Positions 1 through 6,805 of a stretch of 7,500 bases of DNA are shown piece after piece. This DNA is from Candidatus Nanopelagicales bacterium (GTDB lineage Bacteria; Actinomycetota; Actinomycetes; S36-B12; UBA5976). How positions within the stretch are numbered: position 1 is the first letter of the stretch; each line of letters opens with the position of its first letter. The DNA is taken from the NCBI GenBank assembly GCA_021742025.1, contig JAIOWT010000044.1, positions 1-7,500 of the forward strand, given 5' to 3'. The position numbers were made by a program, and so were the translations under genes. The notes below the pieces were generated by a model. That model ran no database searches. It was given only the letters and a program-made list of their open reading frames with translations, and had not been told where the DNA came from.

Positions 1-857
1 GCCACGAGGGCTGCGTGAAGGACCTCGCGGCGCTTTGCATAGCGCGCTTTTTGAATCGCGACATGTGCGTCATCCGCCAGAGCTGCAACTGTTGCCATCT
101 GCACCGGTGTTGAGACGAGCATGCCGGCATGCTTTCGCAAAGAAACAATGTCGGAAATCAATTTGGTATCGCCTAAGACGGCGCCCGATCGGTAGCCAGC
201 AAGGTTAGAGCGCTTAGACAACGAGTGCACTGCCAAGATTCCAGTGAAATCAGAGCCACAAACGCGTGGATCCAGAATCGAAATCGGCTCAGCTTCCCAA
301 CCTAGTTCTACGTAGCACTCGTCACTTACGACCGGTGCGGATAACTCTCTACCTCGAGCAATTAGTTCTTTTAGTTGATTCGCAGTTAATACTTCGCCAG
401 TTGGATTGCTTGGAGAATTCACCCAAATCAAGTCAGCGTTATCCGGGATGTCGGATGCTTGCTTGTAAGTAACAAATTTGGCATGTGCCATCATTGCGCC
501 AACTGCATATGTTGGGTATGCAAGTTCTGGAATAGCCACAGTGCTGTTTTGATTAAGGCCAAAAACAATTGGTAACCAAGCCACAATTTCTTTGGAGCCA
601 ATTGATGGCACAACTTGATCTGTCGTTAAATCTGCAGACAGAATTCGTTTTGCCCAGGAAACCCAAGCTTGCCGAAGTTCTAGTAGACCAGCTGCAGTTG
701 GATAGCCTGGTGCGTTTGCGGCGGCGGCTAGCGCCGATGTGATCACTTCTGGGGTGTCATCTACTGGAGTTCCGATAGATAGATCGACTATTCCATCTGG
801 ATGCTTTCGCGCAATGTCCCCTGCTGCTGCAATTCGGTCCCAGGGGAAATCTGGCAA
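1..857 (-). CDS. dapC: Succinyldiaminopimelate transaminase (DapC), 3' end cut by the window edge
   Basis: A fold-type I PLP aminotransferase that transfers an amino group from glutamate to N-succinyl-2-amino-6-ketopimelate, making N-succinyl-LL-diaminopimelate for lysine and peptidoglycan; cytoplasmic. I translated the frame by hand: it is open from the fdxA stop codon to the window edge. Counting from TTG at 857, the N-terminus reads PDFPWD, then DLSIGTPVD and APGYPTAAG, NSPSNPTGE (Asn151 of NPTG), SDECYVELGWE (Asp179, PLP pyridine contact) and SLSKRSNLAGYRSG, where Lys215 is the expected Schiff-base lysine. About 285 residues are visible; the family is about 360, so the last fifth lies outside. 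No ATG or GTG start exists near the N-terminus. TTG at 857 is the only standard start, but CTG at 881, directly after the fdxA stop, has a better Shine-Dalgarno. The motifs and the place after fdxA fit actinobacterial DapC. A related class I aminotransferase is less likely. Confidence 0.88.
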   Translation of the reverse strand, partial: MPDFPWDRIAAAGDIARKHPDGIVDLSIGTPVDDTPEVITSALAAAANAPGYPTAAGLLELRQAWVSWAKRILSADLTTDQVVPSIGSKEIVAWLPIVFGLNQNSTVAIPELAYPTYAVGAMMAHAKFVTYKQASDIPDNADLIWVNSPSNPTGEVLTANQLKELIARGRELSAPVVSDECYVELGWEAEPISILDPRVCGSDFTGILAVHSLSKRSNLAGYRSGAVLGDTKLISDIVSLRKHAGMLVSTPVQMATVAALADDAHVAIQKARYAKRREVLHAALV

Positions 858-881
858 CCCATTTGCAAGTGGTGAAATCAG

Positions 882-1202
882 TTAACTCACCTGTGGTGGG
901 AGTGACTTGATTTCTTCTGGGTCATTGCTGGTCTTGCCAGTCTTTGATGCCCCACCTGGAGAACCTAGGGTTTCGAAGAATGCGGTGTTAACACCCTTGA
1001 AGCTCTCCCACTTTTCTGGGACATCATCTTCGTAGTAGATGGCTTCAGTTGGGCACACTGGTTCGCAGGCGCCGCAGTCAACACATTCGTCGGCCTGGAT
1101 GTACATCATGCGATCGCCTTCGTAGATGCAATCCACTGGGCATTCTTCGATACAAGCCTTGTCTTTAACATCTACGCAAGGCAGTGCGATCACATAAGTC
1201 AT
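882..1202 (-). CDS. fdxA: Seven-iron ferredoxin FdxA ([3Fe-4S][4Fe-4S])
   Basis: A small soluble electron carrier of 106 residues. Counting from ATG at 1202, the cysteines are 9, 17, 21, 25, 40, 43, 46 and 50. By comparison with Azotobacter FdI, Cys9, Cys17 and Cys50 should hold the [3Fe-4S] cluster and Cys21, Cys40, Cys43 and Cys46 the [4Fe-4S] cluster; Cys25 matches a non-ligand cysteine. The position that would complete a CxxC in the first motif is Val12, which supports the 3Fe form. The tail (DDVPEKWESF, FFETLGSPGGASKTG) is the usual actinobacterial FdxA extension. An in-frame TTG at 1214 lies in the Shine-Dalgarno region and is not the start. It ends directly before dapC, an arrangement known in other actinobacteria. 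Its redox partner is not shown here; cytochrome P450s or oxidoreductases are typical. Confidence 0.96.
   Translation of the reverse strand: MTYVIALPCVDVKDKACIEECPVDCIYEGDRMMYIQADECVDCGACEPVCPTEAIYYEDDVPEKWESFKGVNTAFFETLGSPGGASKTGKTSNDPEEIKSLPPQVS
886..892 (-). promoter_or_regulatory. Shine-Dalgarno-like AGGTGAG at the end of fdxA, probably serving dapC
   Basis: On the minus strand AGGTGAG lies in the last codons of fdxA and matches the part of the 16S complement that continues past the usual GGAGG core. Only four bases (TTAA) separate it from CTG at 881, and seven from ATT at 878. It is about 30 bases from the standard candidate TTG at 857, too far for normal use. It therefore suggests coupled translation and a non-standard dapC start, which is inference. 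Confidence 0.4.
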
Positions 1203-1206
1203 TTCG

Positions 1207-1212
1207 ACCTCC
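1207..1212 (-). promoter_or_regulatory. fdxA ribosome binding site GGAGGT
   Basis: A perfect GGAGGT sits four bases before ATG at 1202, behind a run of seven T residues. It decides the fdxA start: the upstream in-frame TTG at 1214 overlaps the site itself, and the protein from 1202 begins MTYVIA, as in typical actinobacterial FdxA. Confidence 0.85.
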
Positions 1213-1283
1213 AAAAAAATTATGCGAGAAACGTAACTCTCTCAGCACTCCAAACTTACCTGTCTATCGAGTTTTTTGTCGCA

Positions 1284-1697
1284 TCAGGCTTGTGATTTGG
1301 GAAGGATCTCCGAAAATTTGTCAGGTTGGCGTAGGGCTGGCAGGACGGCGGTCATAGAAAGCAGAATTGCTCCCGCAATTATGTACGAAGTGGAATACCA
1401 AGTTACGGTGAAAATCAAGTCCCCAGTTGGTGACTCGATAGCCATCCGAAGTGTGACAAGTACCCAGATGACCACAAAGACCGTACCCGCCAGGCGAGTC
1501 TGGAATTGTCGATTCAGCCATAGCGACGTCAGCACACAAATACTTAAGGCGAGTACCAAGCCATACGGGATTCGAAGTCCAAGAAACACAATTCGATCGG
1601 CATGAGCAAAGCCTGCGATGACGCTAACAAACGTTCCAACAACGGCACTAAGTAGAACAATCCGGAACTTTGTCATTTCACTAATCTTTTTTGCCAT
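1284..1697 (-). CDS. Four-helix membrane protein of unknown function, mshB-fdxA neighbourhood
   Basis: A 137-residue integral membrane protein with four likely helices at about residues 11-31, 36-61, 69-87 and 95-120, a basic N-terminus ([10 protein letters not shown]) and a short polar C-terminus. Between helices 3 and 4 is a loop reading ESPTGDLI; an acidic-Gly-Asp loop in this place recalls the small membrane proteins beside mshB and fdxA in other actinobacteria (DUF6113-like). That family match is from memory and tentative. The chosen ATG lies inside the end of mshB, a 17-base overlap that suggests translational coupling; Met8 (ATG at 1676), just past the mshB stop, is an alternative, and neither has a clear Shine-Dalgarno. 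An opposite-strand open frame at 1276-1605 covers much of the same DNA, but the hydrophobic pattern favours this strand. I do not assign a function. Confidence 0.8.
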   Translation of the reverse strand: MAKKISEMTKFRIVLLSAVVGTFVSVIAGFAHADRIVFLGLRIPYGLVLALSICVLTSLWLNRQFQTRLAGTVFVVIWVLVTLRMAIESPTGDLIFTVTWYSTSYIIAGAILLSMTAVLPALRQPDKFSEILPKSQA

Positions 1698-2601
1698 TTG
1701 TAATGCCGCTAAACAAATCGGTTTCTCTGCCTAATTCGTCAAATGGTTCAGCCACAATGCCAGCAACTAAACGATAAAACTCAGTGCCCATAACTTGTGA
1801 ACCTAAATTATTCGATAGCGCAAAAAATCCTTCTTCAGTGCTGATTTGGGTAGCGTGTGCACGCAGCGCCCGCATCTTTTGATCTGCAAACTCACTGCCA
1901 TCAATCGCAGTGGTCACGACTTCGTCGGGACAAGCAAATGGAATCTCATCTGGGTCTTGCGCAGCAAATCCAGTTTCCTCGCCAGCTGCTTTTAGCATTT
2001 CGATACCAGCACGCATCACGCTTACCGGAAATGCGGTCCAATAAACTTTTTCGATTAACCAGGGTGCGCCGAGATCTGGAGCAAAACTTGGAGCTGCAGC
2101 TAATTCACGAGCATAAGTTGCCACTCTGTGTGCCTGAATATGATCTGGATGACCGTAGCCCCCAAAATCATCGTAAGTAACTAAGACTTGGGGACACGTT
2201 TCGCGAATGATTTTCACAAGGTGCTTTGCTGCTTCCAGAAGATCTGCGCGCCAAAAACAATCTGGGCGATCATTTGGTGGCGTACCAACCATTCCACTAT
2301 CCCGAAAGGCGTGTGGGCCACCTAGCAATCTCCAGTCTGTGACACCAAGTTCAGTCATCGCCGCTGCTAGCTCTGTAATGCGGTGCTTGCCTAATTGATC
2401 AGATTTATCTGCCGCTAAGTGAGAAAGTTCCGGAGTTAAGATTTCGCCTTCTTCACCCAGGGTGCAAGTGACTAGCGTGACCTGTGCTCCAGCGGCCACG
2501 TACCTAGCCATAGTTGCCCCGCTGCCGATGGTTTCATCGTCTGGATGTGCATGCACCAAAAGCAGGCGTTGATTTGGCAGACCAGCGGTGCGAGATGTCA
2601 T
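1681..2601 (-). CDS. mshB: N-acetyl-GlcN-Ins deacetylase MshB (mycothiol biosynthesis)
   Basis: A zinc-dependent PIG-L/LmbE-family deacetylase that removes acetate from N-acetylglucosaminyl-inositol, giving GlcN-Ins for ligation to cysteine by MshC. From ATG at 2601 it has 306 residues, close to Mycobacterium tuberculosis MshB (303). HAHPDDE carries the expected zinc ligands His19 and Asp22 and the catalytic base Asp21; GGYGHPDH gives the third ligand, His154. MshB-type blocks follow in order: [41 protein letters not shown] and a terminal [10 protein letters not shown]. The paralogue Mca (mycothiol S-conjugate amidase) fits less well at these blocks. An in-frame TTG at 2625 would add eight residues, but ATG at 2601 gives a more usual N-terminus and follows a leaderless-type -10. 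It is divergent from the S9 peptidase gene and overlaps the next membrane gene by 17 bases. Confidence 0.93.
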   Translation of the reverse strand: MTSRTAGLPNQRLLLVHAHPDDETIGSGATMARYVAAGAQVTLVTCTLGEEGEILTPELSHLAADKSDQLGKHRITELAAAMTELGVTDWRLLGGPHAFRDSGMVGTPPNDRPDCFWRADLLEAAKHLVKIIRETCPQVLVTYDDFGGYGHPDHIQAHRVATYARELAAAPSFAPDLGAPWLIEKVYWTAFPVSVMRAGIEMLKAAGEETGFAAQDPDEIPFACPDEVVTTAIDGSEFADQKMRALRAHATQISTEEGFFALSNNLGSQVMGTEFYRLVAGIVAEPFDELGRETDLFSGITNGKKD

Positions 2602-2607
2602 GTACCA

Positions 2608-2613
2608 ACTGTA
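2608..2613 (-). promoter_or_regulatory. Possible leaderless -10 element (TACAGT) for mshB
   Basis: On the minus strand TACAGT fits the actinobacterial -10 pattern TANNNT and is followed by six bases (TGGTAC) and then ATG at 2601, so transcription would begin at the A of the start codon. No Shine-Dalgarno is visible before this ATG, which agrees with a leaderless message. No good -35 is seen. The short motif could occur by chance. Confidence 0.4.
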
Positions 2614-2639
2614 CGAGACACTCAATAGTTAAACGTGGC

Positions 2640-2643
2640 AGGA
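2640..2643 (+). promoter_or_regulatory. Ribosome binding site AGGA for the S9 peptidase GTG start
   Basis: AGGA ends seven bases before GTG at 2651, which supports that start; no ATG occurs in frame until about residue 84, inside the propeller domain. A second purine run (AAGGGG) abuts the GTG and is too close to act as the site. A weak -10-like AATAGT at 2624-2629 lies upstream, in the 49-bp gap shared with divergent mshB. Confidence 0.5.
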
Positions 2644-2650
2644 TCAAGGG

Positions 2651-4732
2651 GTGATCGAATCTTTTCCACGCCAAAGCGCCGCTACTCGAAATTTTCAATT
2701 GGGAGCACCGCGCAGCTTCCACATTTGCGAATCTGGCGATCAGGTTCTGTTTTTACGTAGCGATAGCGGACGCGATTCCGTTAATTCGCTATGGATTTAT
2801 GACGTAGCAAATCGAATTGAAACCAAGTTTGCCGACCCTCGAGTATTGCTCGCAGACGATGCAGAAGTTCCAGCCGCTGAACGCGCACGCCGAGAGCGGA
2901 TGCGGGAGACTACGGCGGGGATTACAAGTTACTCAACAGATAGTGCAGGGTCTAAAGTTGCATTTGCACTTTCTGGGCAACTTTTCGTGGGTAAATTATC
3001 TGACTATAAGTTGAACAATTTGAATGTGGCTGGCCCAGTAATTGATCCAAGACTCTCCCCCGACGGAAACTTCATAGCCTGGTCAAACGGGAAAGATTTA
3101 TTCGTAGTTGATTTCACCGGTAAAACGGTGCGCAATCTGACTAATGAAACACAGGAGCACATCGCTTGGGGTTTGGCTGACTTCATTGCCTCTGAAGAAT
3201 TTGGAAGAATGCATGGCTATTGGTGGTCCCCAGAAAGCGACGGTTTGATTGTCGAATCTGTCGATGATACCGATGTCCAAACTTGGTGGATTTCAGATCC
3301 GGCTACGCCTGCAAAAACACCACAAGAAATTCGATACCCCGCAGCAGGAACCAAGAATGCAACGGTTGGACTTGAGAAGATTTCCCTTACTGGCGAACGA
3401 GAAGCGATTCGCTGGGATAACGATTCATTTGAGTATTTGATTTCTGTTTCTTGGCAAAAGGATTGCAATGCGCTAATCACAGTTGCCGATCGGGCTCAGC
3501 AACAATTTGTAACTTATGCAGCAACTGCTACCGGCCTTGAAAACGTTCACGAAGTAACGGATCATGAATTTGTCGAAGTTATCCCTGGGCAACCGCGCTG
3601 GCATAACAACGAGATTGTTTCGGTGATCGACAACCGTCAATCTGACACTCGAGAACTACAAATTTCAGGAAAGGCGTTATCTCCAGCAGGTCTACAAGTG
3701 ATGTCTATTGTTGATATCAAAGATGAATACGTAGATGTGATCGCTACTCAAGATGCCTTGTCACGTGACTTGCTTCGACTAGGTTTTGACGGATCAATTA
3801 CTGAAATTTCGCAAGGTGGTATGGCAAGTGCCACCGTGTCCACTGCAGAACTTCAAATAGTCGTTGAATCTAGACTCGACACCCACACTCGCACTTATCA
3901 ACTTCGCCGTGGTGTTAAGACTGAGCACTACTTTGATTCCTTAGCTGAATCGCCAAACTTCACTTCGCAAGTACACGTTTTGCAAACTGGGCCTCACAAA
4001 GTGAACACCGCTGTGCTATTCCCACGGGACCACGTTTACGGAAGTAAGCAACTTCCAATCATGATGCGACCTTATGGTGGCCCGCATGGCCCACAGGTTC
4101 AAAATGGCGCACTCAGCTATGCAATTGATCAGTGGTTTGCTGATCAAGGATTTGTCGTTGTTGTTGCGGACAATCGCGGAACCGGTGGCCGCGGACCCGC
4201 ATGGGATCACGCGATTTTTCAAGATTTTGTAGGTCCAGTCATTGACGATCAAGTTAATGCGATTGCTGATGTTGCAAAACATTTCCCAGACGATGTTGAT
4301 GCAACTCGAGTTGGCATAACTGGCTGGTCATTTGGTGGTTACTTATCGGCGCTTGCCGTAATGAAGCGGCCTGATGTGTTTCATGCGGCAGTCGCAGGTG
4401 CCCCAGTCACCGAATGGCTTTGGTATGACACTGCTTACACCGAGCGATACCTTGGCCATCCCGAGAAGTTTCCTGAGATCTATGAAGACCACTCGTTGAT
4501 CCCGATGGCAGGACAGCTGGACAGACCACTGATGCTGGTACATGGCCTTGCAGATGACAATGTGGTCGCGGCTCATTCTCTTTCTTTAAGCGGCGCACTC
4601 TTGGCCAATAAAAAGCCACACACGGTTCTTCCACTCTCCGGGGTAACTCACATGACTCCGCAAGAAATTATTTCGGAGAATTTGATGCTGCTTACTGTTG
4701 AGTACTTGAAAGAACAACTCGGAGTCGAATAA
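2651..4732 (+). CDS. S9 family peptidase, dipeptidyl peptidase IV-like
   Basis: A 693-residue serine peptidase of the prolyl oligopeptidase clan, expected to release N-terminal dipeptides, often X-Pro or X-Ala. Residues about 40-430 form the DPP IV-type beta-propeller, with repeated strands such as ISPDG-like DPRLSPDGNFIAW. In it, IASEEFGRMHGYWWSP holds Glu182-Glu183, matching the paired glutamates that hold the substrate amino terminus in DPP IV. Residues about 445-690 are the alpha/beta-hydrolase domain: PYGGPHG with Tyr475 (oxyanion), NRGTGGRG, nucleophile Ser560 in GWSFGG, Asp635 in HGLADDNV with Asn637, and His667 in GVTHMT. The triad is complete. There is no signal peptide or membrane helix, so it is probably cytoplasmic. 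GTG is the start. It is convergent with an Opp-type importer, so it may trim imported peptides, which is inference. Exact specificity is not readable; an acylaminoacyl peptidase is less likely given the Glu pair. Confidence 0.92.
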   Translation: MIESFPRQSAATRNFQLGAPRSFHICESGDQVLFLRSDSGRDSVNSLWIYDVANRIETKFADPRVLLADDAEVPAAERARRERMRETTAGITSYSTDSAGSKVAFALSGQLFVGKLSDYKLNNLNVAGPVIDPRLSPDGNFIAWSNGKDLFVVDFTGKTVRNLTNETQEHIAWGLADFIASEEFGRMHGYWWSPESDGLIVESVDDTDVQTWWISDPATPAKTPQEIRYPAAGTKNATVGLEKISLTGEREAIRWDNDSFEYLISVSWQKDCNALITVADRAQQQFVTYAATATGLENVHEVTDHEFVEVIPGQPRWHNNEIVSVIDNRQSDTRELQISGKALSPAGLQVMSIVDIKDEYVDVIATQDALSRDLLRLGFDGSITEISQGGMASATVSTAELQIVVESRLDTHTRTYQLRRGVKTEHYFDSLAESPNFTSQVHVLQTGPHKVNTAVLFPRDHVYGSKQLPIMMRPYGGPHGPQVQNGALSYAIDQWFADQGFVVVVADNRGTGGRGPAWDHAIFQDFVGPVIDDQVNAIADVAKHFPDDVDATRVGITGWSFGGYLSALAVMKRPDVFHAAVAGAPVTEWLWYDTAYTERYLGHPEKFPEIYEDHSLIPMAGQLDRPLMLVHGLADDNVVAAHSLSLSGALLANKKPHTVLPLSGVTHMTPQEIISENLMLLTVEYLKEQLGVE

Positions 4733-4748
4733 CTCAAAACCAACGAAG

Positions 4749-5771
4749 TTAGCTTATGAAGTCAGTTCCGGAAGCTGACGCAACGCTTGTTACATCCATT
4801 GGGAAATGGCAAGCAACCTTGTGGCCCATTGCTAATTCGCGAAGTTCTGGAACCTCAGATTCGCAGCGTGCCTGCGCTTTGAAGCAGCGAGTTCTAAACA
4901 CGCAACCACTCGGTGGATCACTTGGGCTCGGTAAATCGCCACACAAAATGATTCGCTCCCTAGAGCGTTCAAGGTCTGGATCTGCAATCGGTACGGCTGA
5001 AAGCAACGCATGTGTATATGGATGCAATGGCTTTTGATACAAGACTTCTTGCGGTGCTTGTTCCATGATTTTGCCAAGATACATAACTGAAACTCGATCA
5101 GAAATGTGGCGCACTACTGATAAGTCGTGAGCAATAAAAATGTAAGCAAGGCCAAAATCTTGCTGAATGTCATCCAACAGGTTAAGTACCTGCGCTTGGA
5201 TCGAGACGTCAAGGGCCGAGACTGGCTCATCACAAACAATTAGTTTGGGTTTTAGCGCAATTGCTCTGGCAATTCCAATTCGCTGGCGTTGACCACCCGA
5301 AAACTCATTTGGGTACCGATTGAAGTGTTCTGGATTTAATCCAACCCGATCCATAAGTCCTTGAACGGCTTTCATGATGCCGCCTTCTGGCTTAACACCC
5401 TGCACTCTAAACGGGGCACCGATTATGTCACCGATTGTGTGTCGCGGGTTGAGCGAGGAAAACGGATCTTGGAAAATCATCTGCATTTCACGGCGAAGTG
5501 GAACTAAGTCCTTCTTCTTTAAGTTAGTGATGTCCTGGCCATTGAATTCGATAGCTCCACTAGTTGGTTCAATCAATCTCAACATCGCACGACCTGCAGT
5601 TGATTTTCCGCATCCGCTTTCGCCGACAAGACCTAGAGTTTCGCCTGGAAAAACTTCCAGACTTATGCCATCAACGGCACGCACGTTTCCAACCACCCGA
5701 TTGAAAAGTCCGCCGCCTTGAATTGGAAACAGTTTTTGAAGATTTGTAACTTTAAGAATTGGCTCTGCCAT
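4749..5771 (-). CDS. oppF: Oligopeptide/dipeptide ABC transporter ATPase, OppF/DppF type
   Basis: One of two ATPases driving a peptide-type ABC importer on the inner face of the membrane; 340 residues, normal for the family. Walker A is GESGCGKST (50-58, Lys56), the Q-loop is [10 protein letters not shown] (Gln101), the signature is SGGQRQR (158-164), Walker B is LIVCDEP (Asp181, Glu182), then the D-loop SALD and switch His215. The C-terminal oligopeptide-transporter extension ([12 protein letters not shown], then [15 protein letters not shown]) carries four cysteines at 290, 296, 303 and 321. Equivalent cysteines hold a [4Fe-4S] cluster in some structurally studied peptide transporters; whether they do here is inference. 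ATG follows the oppD stop by two bases, with AGG of the oppD end as ribosome site. The stop lies 16 bases from that of the convergent peptidase. Substrate could be oligopeptide, dipeptide or another solute such as nickel or a glycan; peptide is the best guess. Confidence 0.93.
   Translation of the reverse strand: MAEPILKVTNLQKLFPIQGGGLFNRVVGNVRAVDGISLEVFPGETLGLVGESGCGKSTAGRAMLRLIEPTSGAIEFNGQDITNLKKKDLVPLRREMQMIFQDPFSSLNPRHTIGDIIGAPFRVQGVKPEGGIMKAVQGLMDRVGLNPEHFNRYPNEFSGGQRQRIGIARAIALKPKLIVCDEPVSALDVSIQAQVLNLLDDIQQDFGLAYIFIAHDLSVVRHISDRVSVMYLGKIMEQAPQEVLYQKPLHPYTHALLSAVPIADPDLERSRERIILCGDLPSPSDPPSGCVFRTRCFKAQARCESEVPELRELAMGHKVACHFPMDVTSVASASGTDFIS
4761..4779. other. Short inverted repeat at the convergent peptidase/oppF junction
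   Basis: GTCAG and CTGAC arms pair around TTCCGGAAG, which adds two T-A pairs with one bulged G and a CCGG loop. It lies inside the last codons of oppF and 28 bases past the peptidase stop. No T-run follows on either strand, so it is not a standard intrinsic terminator. It may be chance. Confidence 0.2.
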
Positions 5772-5773
5772 GA

Positions 5774-6805
5774 TTACAACCTGCCAATCTTGCGTTCAGA
5801 CCGAATTGCAGTTCGTTGAGGTTCAGTTAGATGACAACGTGCCTCATGTCCCATAGAGACCGAAAGCAAATCGGGGAATTCATTCGCACAGGCATCATTG
5901 GCAACTTGATTCTTAAACGCACAGCGCGGGGCAAATACACAACCCTTGGGCAGATTCAGCAATGACGGAGGTGACCCAGGAATTGGATCTAACTGTTCCT
6001 TCTTCGCTGATATCTGCGGGATAGAGGCAAGAAGTCCCCAGGTATAAGGCATTTGAGGTGCATAGAAAATTTCGCGAACTGGCGCGTGTTCAACCGCACT
6101 GCCGCCATACATAACCATAACTTCGTCGGCTAAGTCAGCAACTACGCCTAGATCGTGAGTAATCAAAACGATTGCAGTGCCAAATTCAGTTTGCAATTCG
6201 CGCAATAGATCAAGAATCTGCGCCTGAACCGTGACATCAAGAGCAGTTGTTGGTTCATCTGCAATCAATAACTCTGGCCCATTAATCAAAGCCATCGCGA
6301 TCATTACACGTTGGCGCATGCCACCCGAGAGTTGGTGTGGATATTCATCCATACGCTGATCGACTGATGGAATTCCAACCTTTGTTAACATCTCGGCTGC
6401 ACGGGTCCGAGCTTCTGTCTCTTTTATCTGGTGGTGCACCAGAACGGCTTCAGCTAGTTGATCACCAATTGTGTAATAGGGATGCAGCGCGCTTAGCGGA
6501 TCCTGGAAAATCATGGCCATTTCATCACCACGAAGTTTACGAACATCTTCGGGATCGGCTCCAACTAATTCTTTGCCATTGAAGAAGACTTCGCCGGAAA
6601 TTTTTGTATTGGCTCCGGTTAGCAAACCCATAACCGCCAAGCTAGAAACACTTTTACCCGAACCTGATTCACCAACTATGGCTAGCGTCTTGCCACGCTC
6701 TACTTTGTACGAAACATTGTTAACTGCGTGAACAATTCCATCATCAGTAGTGAATTCAACATTTAAGTTCTTCACTTCCAAAATTACATTTGAATCAATC
6801 GTCAT
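5774..6805 (-). CDS. oppD: Oligopeptide/dipeptide ABC transporter ATPase, OppD/DppD type
   Basis: The partner ATPase of the importer, 343 residues. Walker A is GESGSGKS (45-52, Lys51), the Q-loop is [10 protein letters not shown] (Gln101), the signature is the OppD-style SGGMRQR (160-166), Walker B is LLIADEP (Asp183, Glu184), then TTALD and switch His217. The C-terminal extension reads [12 protein letters not shown], then [20 protein letters not shown] and has cysteines 289, 295, 306 and 324, parallel to those of the OppF-type protein. The SGGM signature and the PGSPPSL segment mark it as the D rather than the F subunit. Its ATG overlaps the upstream permease stop as ATGA, and it ends two bases before oppF, so the three are almost certainly co-transcribed with coupled translation. 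All nucleotide-binding motifs are intact. Confidence 0.93.
   Translation of the reverse strand: MTIDSNVILEVKNLNVEFTTDDGIVHAVNNVSYKVERGKTLAIVGESGSGKSVSSLAVMGLLTGANTKISGEVFFNGKELVGADPEDVRKLRGDEMAMIFQDPLSALHPYYTIGDQLAEAVLVHHQIKETEARTRAAEMLTKVGIPSVDQRMDEYPHQLSGGMRQRVMIAMALINGPELLIADEPTTALDVTVQAQILDLLRELQTEFGTAIVLITHDLGVVADLADEVMVMYGGSAVEHAPVREIFYAPQMPYTWGLLASIPQISAKKEQLDPIPGSPPSLLNLPKGCVFAPRCAFKNQVANDACANEFPDLLSVSMGHEARCHLTEPQRTAIRSERKIGRL

Noticed and set aside
266..472. 68-residue open frame on the plus strand
   Set aside because: It lies opposite dapC codons that include the NPTG and SDECY motifs, so it is a shadow.
1219..1224. CATAAT on the minus strand as a -10 box for fdxA
   Set aside because: It matches 5 of 6 consensus bases, but transcription would start within the Shine-Dalgarno, and no -35 is seen at the right distance. 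fdxA may depend on readthrough from mshB.
1276..1605. 109-residue open frame on the plus strand, opposite the membrane protein gene
   Set aside because: Its protein has no recognisable motif, while the minus strand encodes four clean membrane helices and continues from mshB.
2601..2625. TTG at 2625 as the mshB start
   Set aside because: It would add eight residues not expected in MshB and has no ribosome site; ATG at 2601 gives a family-like N-terminus.
4016..4282. 88-residue open frame on the minus strand within the peptidase gene
   Set aside because: It is opposite the catalytic domain (PYGGPHG and NRGTGGRG) and shows no features of its own.
4756..5037. 93-residue open frame on the plus strand after the peptidase gene
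   Set aside because: It lies wholly opposite the cysteine-rich C-terminus of oppF and has no recognised motif.
5374..5721. 115-residue open frame on the plus strand
   Set aside because: It is opposite the Walker A and Q-loop region of oppF, whose protein is unmistakable.
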